Below are positions 27,901-30,900 of a DNA stretch of 64,000 bases, piece after piece. This DNA is from Rubripirellula amarantea (GTDB taxonomy: Bacteria; Planctomycetota; Planctomycetia; Pirellulales; Pirellulaceae). The stretch is from assembly GCF_007859865.1 (NCBI RefSeq), contig NZ_SJPI01000002.1:372001-436000 (forward strand), given 5' to 3'. The position numbers and the translations under genes are program-made. The first letter of the stretch is position 1. The number at the start of each line of letters is the position of its first letter. The notes beneath the pieces are model-generated. The model saw only the letters and a program-made list of their open reading frames with translations, searched no databases and was not told the origin of the DNA.

Positions 27901-30900
27901 ACGCTGCCCGGCATTCAATTCACGTACCAATGGCGTCAGGTACTCGCTGGTGCTTTGTGGGGGCCTGTCCCCGTGACCGCAGGCGTGTTCACTCGCGTTG
28001 GTGCCAGCTTAGCGCCGCAGCTTTCGTACAAGTACACGGTCATTGGCGGAGTTCCCAAGGGTGAAGATGTTCGCGCGAAACTCGGCCTTGAATTCCAGTT
28101 TGTTTCGGGTGTGTTTGGTCAAGCTGCATTCGGGCTTTTGGGCAACGCCGAACTGGCCCTGACGGGTTCGATCCGCGGCGACATCTTCGAGTTCCCCGAA
28201 CCTGCCGAAAGGACGAAGACAAACTTTACGATCAACGCGACGGGAACCCTGGATTTGCCGGGACCATTGGGTTCCATTCCGTTCCTCGATGAACCGATTG
28301 TGTCAGCGACGGACATCTTCGACAACGATTCGTATAACTTCGATGCGCTCCACAAACGATCGGCACCGATCTCCCCGACGCTGCGAACGGATGGAACGGA
28401 ATCCATCGGCCCAGGTTTCTTTGCACCGGTTCAAACGACGCAAATCGATCAAGTCACACGCTTCGATGACCTGTGGATTGATCCGCTGGCACTGACGGCG
28501 ATCGAAGACGAATTTCTGTACCTCGGTTCGTCCGGTGCTGGCATCGACTACGATTCCGCCATCGATGTGAGTGATACGACGGACGATGCAGCCTATGATT
28601 TGACGCGGTTTCATCAGTCGGGTAACGGGCGGTCAGGCGATGCCATCACGCTGACGCCAACCCACAGCAACATCCTGTGGTCCGTGGCTCTGATCGGGTC
28701 CAACGATCAAGTTTTGCGACGAGAAATCGGTACCGGCCCGCTAACCATCGACCTCGAATCGTTACCCGCAGGGTCCTACGCAGTCGTCGTGACAGGCGAA
28801 GCCGATGATCCCGCTGCGGTTGTGGTACCCGCCGGTGCATTCAACCTCAGCATCTCAGGACCACCGGTGGTCGGCCCTGACTTGGTTGCAGATTTGCATG
28901 ACATCGAAGAATTTGTTTACGCCGATTCCAAAACGATCCTCACGTACACGATCACCAATGCTGGCACGACGCCTTCGTTGCCCACCTCTGCTCGCTTGGT
29001 TTCTTCTCGCGACACGCAGATCGACCTGAGTGATGCGTTGATCGGTTCACCTGCAAGTATCCCCGCGCTGGCACCCGGCGAGCGGCACACAATCACTGTG
29101 GTTGCGCAAATGCCATCGAAGGCTGGTCAAACCGCTGGCTTGGGCGTTTGGGTAGATCCGTTTGGACAGGTCCCTGATGCTGCTCGCGACAACAACACGA
29201 GCTTTCGTTTGACGGAAGTCGGGCTGATCGAAGATGCCGCCGAACCCAATGACTTTCCTCGTGATGCGAACAATTTGTTGTTGCCTCAGCCCGGCCAGAC
29301 TTACAGCGACTTAACGCTCAGCCGGTTTGGCGACGATGACTTCTTCCGGTTTTACAACGATGGAAATTTTGATGCTGTTTTGGCCAGTGTGACTTCATCG
29401 GGAACGTCGCCCAGCTTGCAATTGATTTCACCTGCCGGCGAAGTTATTAGACAAGCGTCAGCCTCGGAGTCCGACCAAGCGGAGGTCACGCGGCTTGAGC
29501 TTTCCGATTTGGAGGTCGGGGAGTACCTGCTGCACGTCTACGGCGAAGTTCCTAGTGAGTACGAACTGCAGTTTGCTGGAGGCCGAAAAGCTACTGAGCC
29601 GATCTTCGCAGTTGGTCCGTTACCCGATGGAGCGAGGCTGTATCCCGACGCGGCATTCAACTTGCCCATGCAAGTGCAAAACTTCGGCACCGAATCGGAC
29701 AACGTCACCGTGACGGCGACATTCATCATCGCGGGCCAGAGTCCGATCTATAGCACCGTCTCAATCGCACCGTTCGCAGCTCGAGAGGTTCGTGACTTCG
29801 TCATTCCGATCAGCGTGCCCGCTGAGGTTGCTGGCCAGGAATTCCAAGTCACGATCGCTGTCAGCTCAATCAACGATTTAGGCGACCAGGTCGGCACCGA
29901 TCGTTCGTTCATGGCAAGCGGTTACCCTGTGGCCGATCCCCTAGAAGCAATCGAGCGGACATCCACGATCAACCAATTAGGCATCATCCAGGGAACAGGC
30001 CAAGTCACCGGAGCCGTCATCGATTCGAGTCTCGATTTCGACCTGTATTCGTTCGATGTAATCGCGGATCCCATCGCAGCAAGCTTCGTCGAACTAACGG
30101 GTACGGGCCTTGCGTCCGTCGTCATGGAGTTGTTCGATAACAACGGCGATGTGGTTGAACGCATCAGCAACGGTGATCCGCGAAAAATCTCGCTGGCCGG
30201 AAGACGCGCAGGAACCTACACGCTGCAAATCTCGCCGGTACTGTCGACTTTTGTTGCTCCCGTGAATTACTCGATCGCTTACGACATTCCCAGCGCGAGC
30301 GGAGCGAACTTGGTACCGCTCTCTCCCGCATTGCTGTCGCCCGTTGCTCGCCGCAGTGAATCCATCTTGTCGTCGATCCGTGTCCACAACAATGGCGACA
30401 CCGCATCGACTGAAACGACCGCCAATGTGCTGTTCTCAGTTGACTCCGTGATCGATACCTCCACCGATACGGTGCTGGTGTCCGTCGACGTTCCCGTGAT
30501 TTCAGCAGGCAGTTTTGTCGATGTGCCCGTCACGTTTACGATTCCCGCTAACGCAGCGACAGGCAAACAATTCTTGGCGGTTGTGGTCGACCCTGACTCT
30601 CTGGTCGCTGAATCAGCGGAAACGGACAACGTGTCGAGCACCAACGAGTTGATTGTCAGTCCTCCAGACGATCTGCTCGAACCCAACAACGAACTTGCGG
30701 ATGCGATCGTCGTCCTAGGTGATCAGTCAGTCGCGACGTATTCGAATCTCACCGTTGATTATGCTGATACGGACTTGTTTCGCTTCGATTTGATCTCCAT
30801 TGGAACGTTCCGTGACCGCATCGTCCTCGACTACGATGATACGCAAGGTGACCTTGAGTTATTCCTCTACGACCGACTGGGGCAAGGCATTCGGTTAGGT

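Noticed and set aside
27142-27930. 262-codon frame on the minus strand inside the giant gene
   Set aside because: Antisense shadow of the giant frame; Arg/Gln-rich composition, no recognisable domain, no independent start context. The same applies to the many other long antisense frames between 3868 and 32892.
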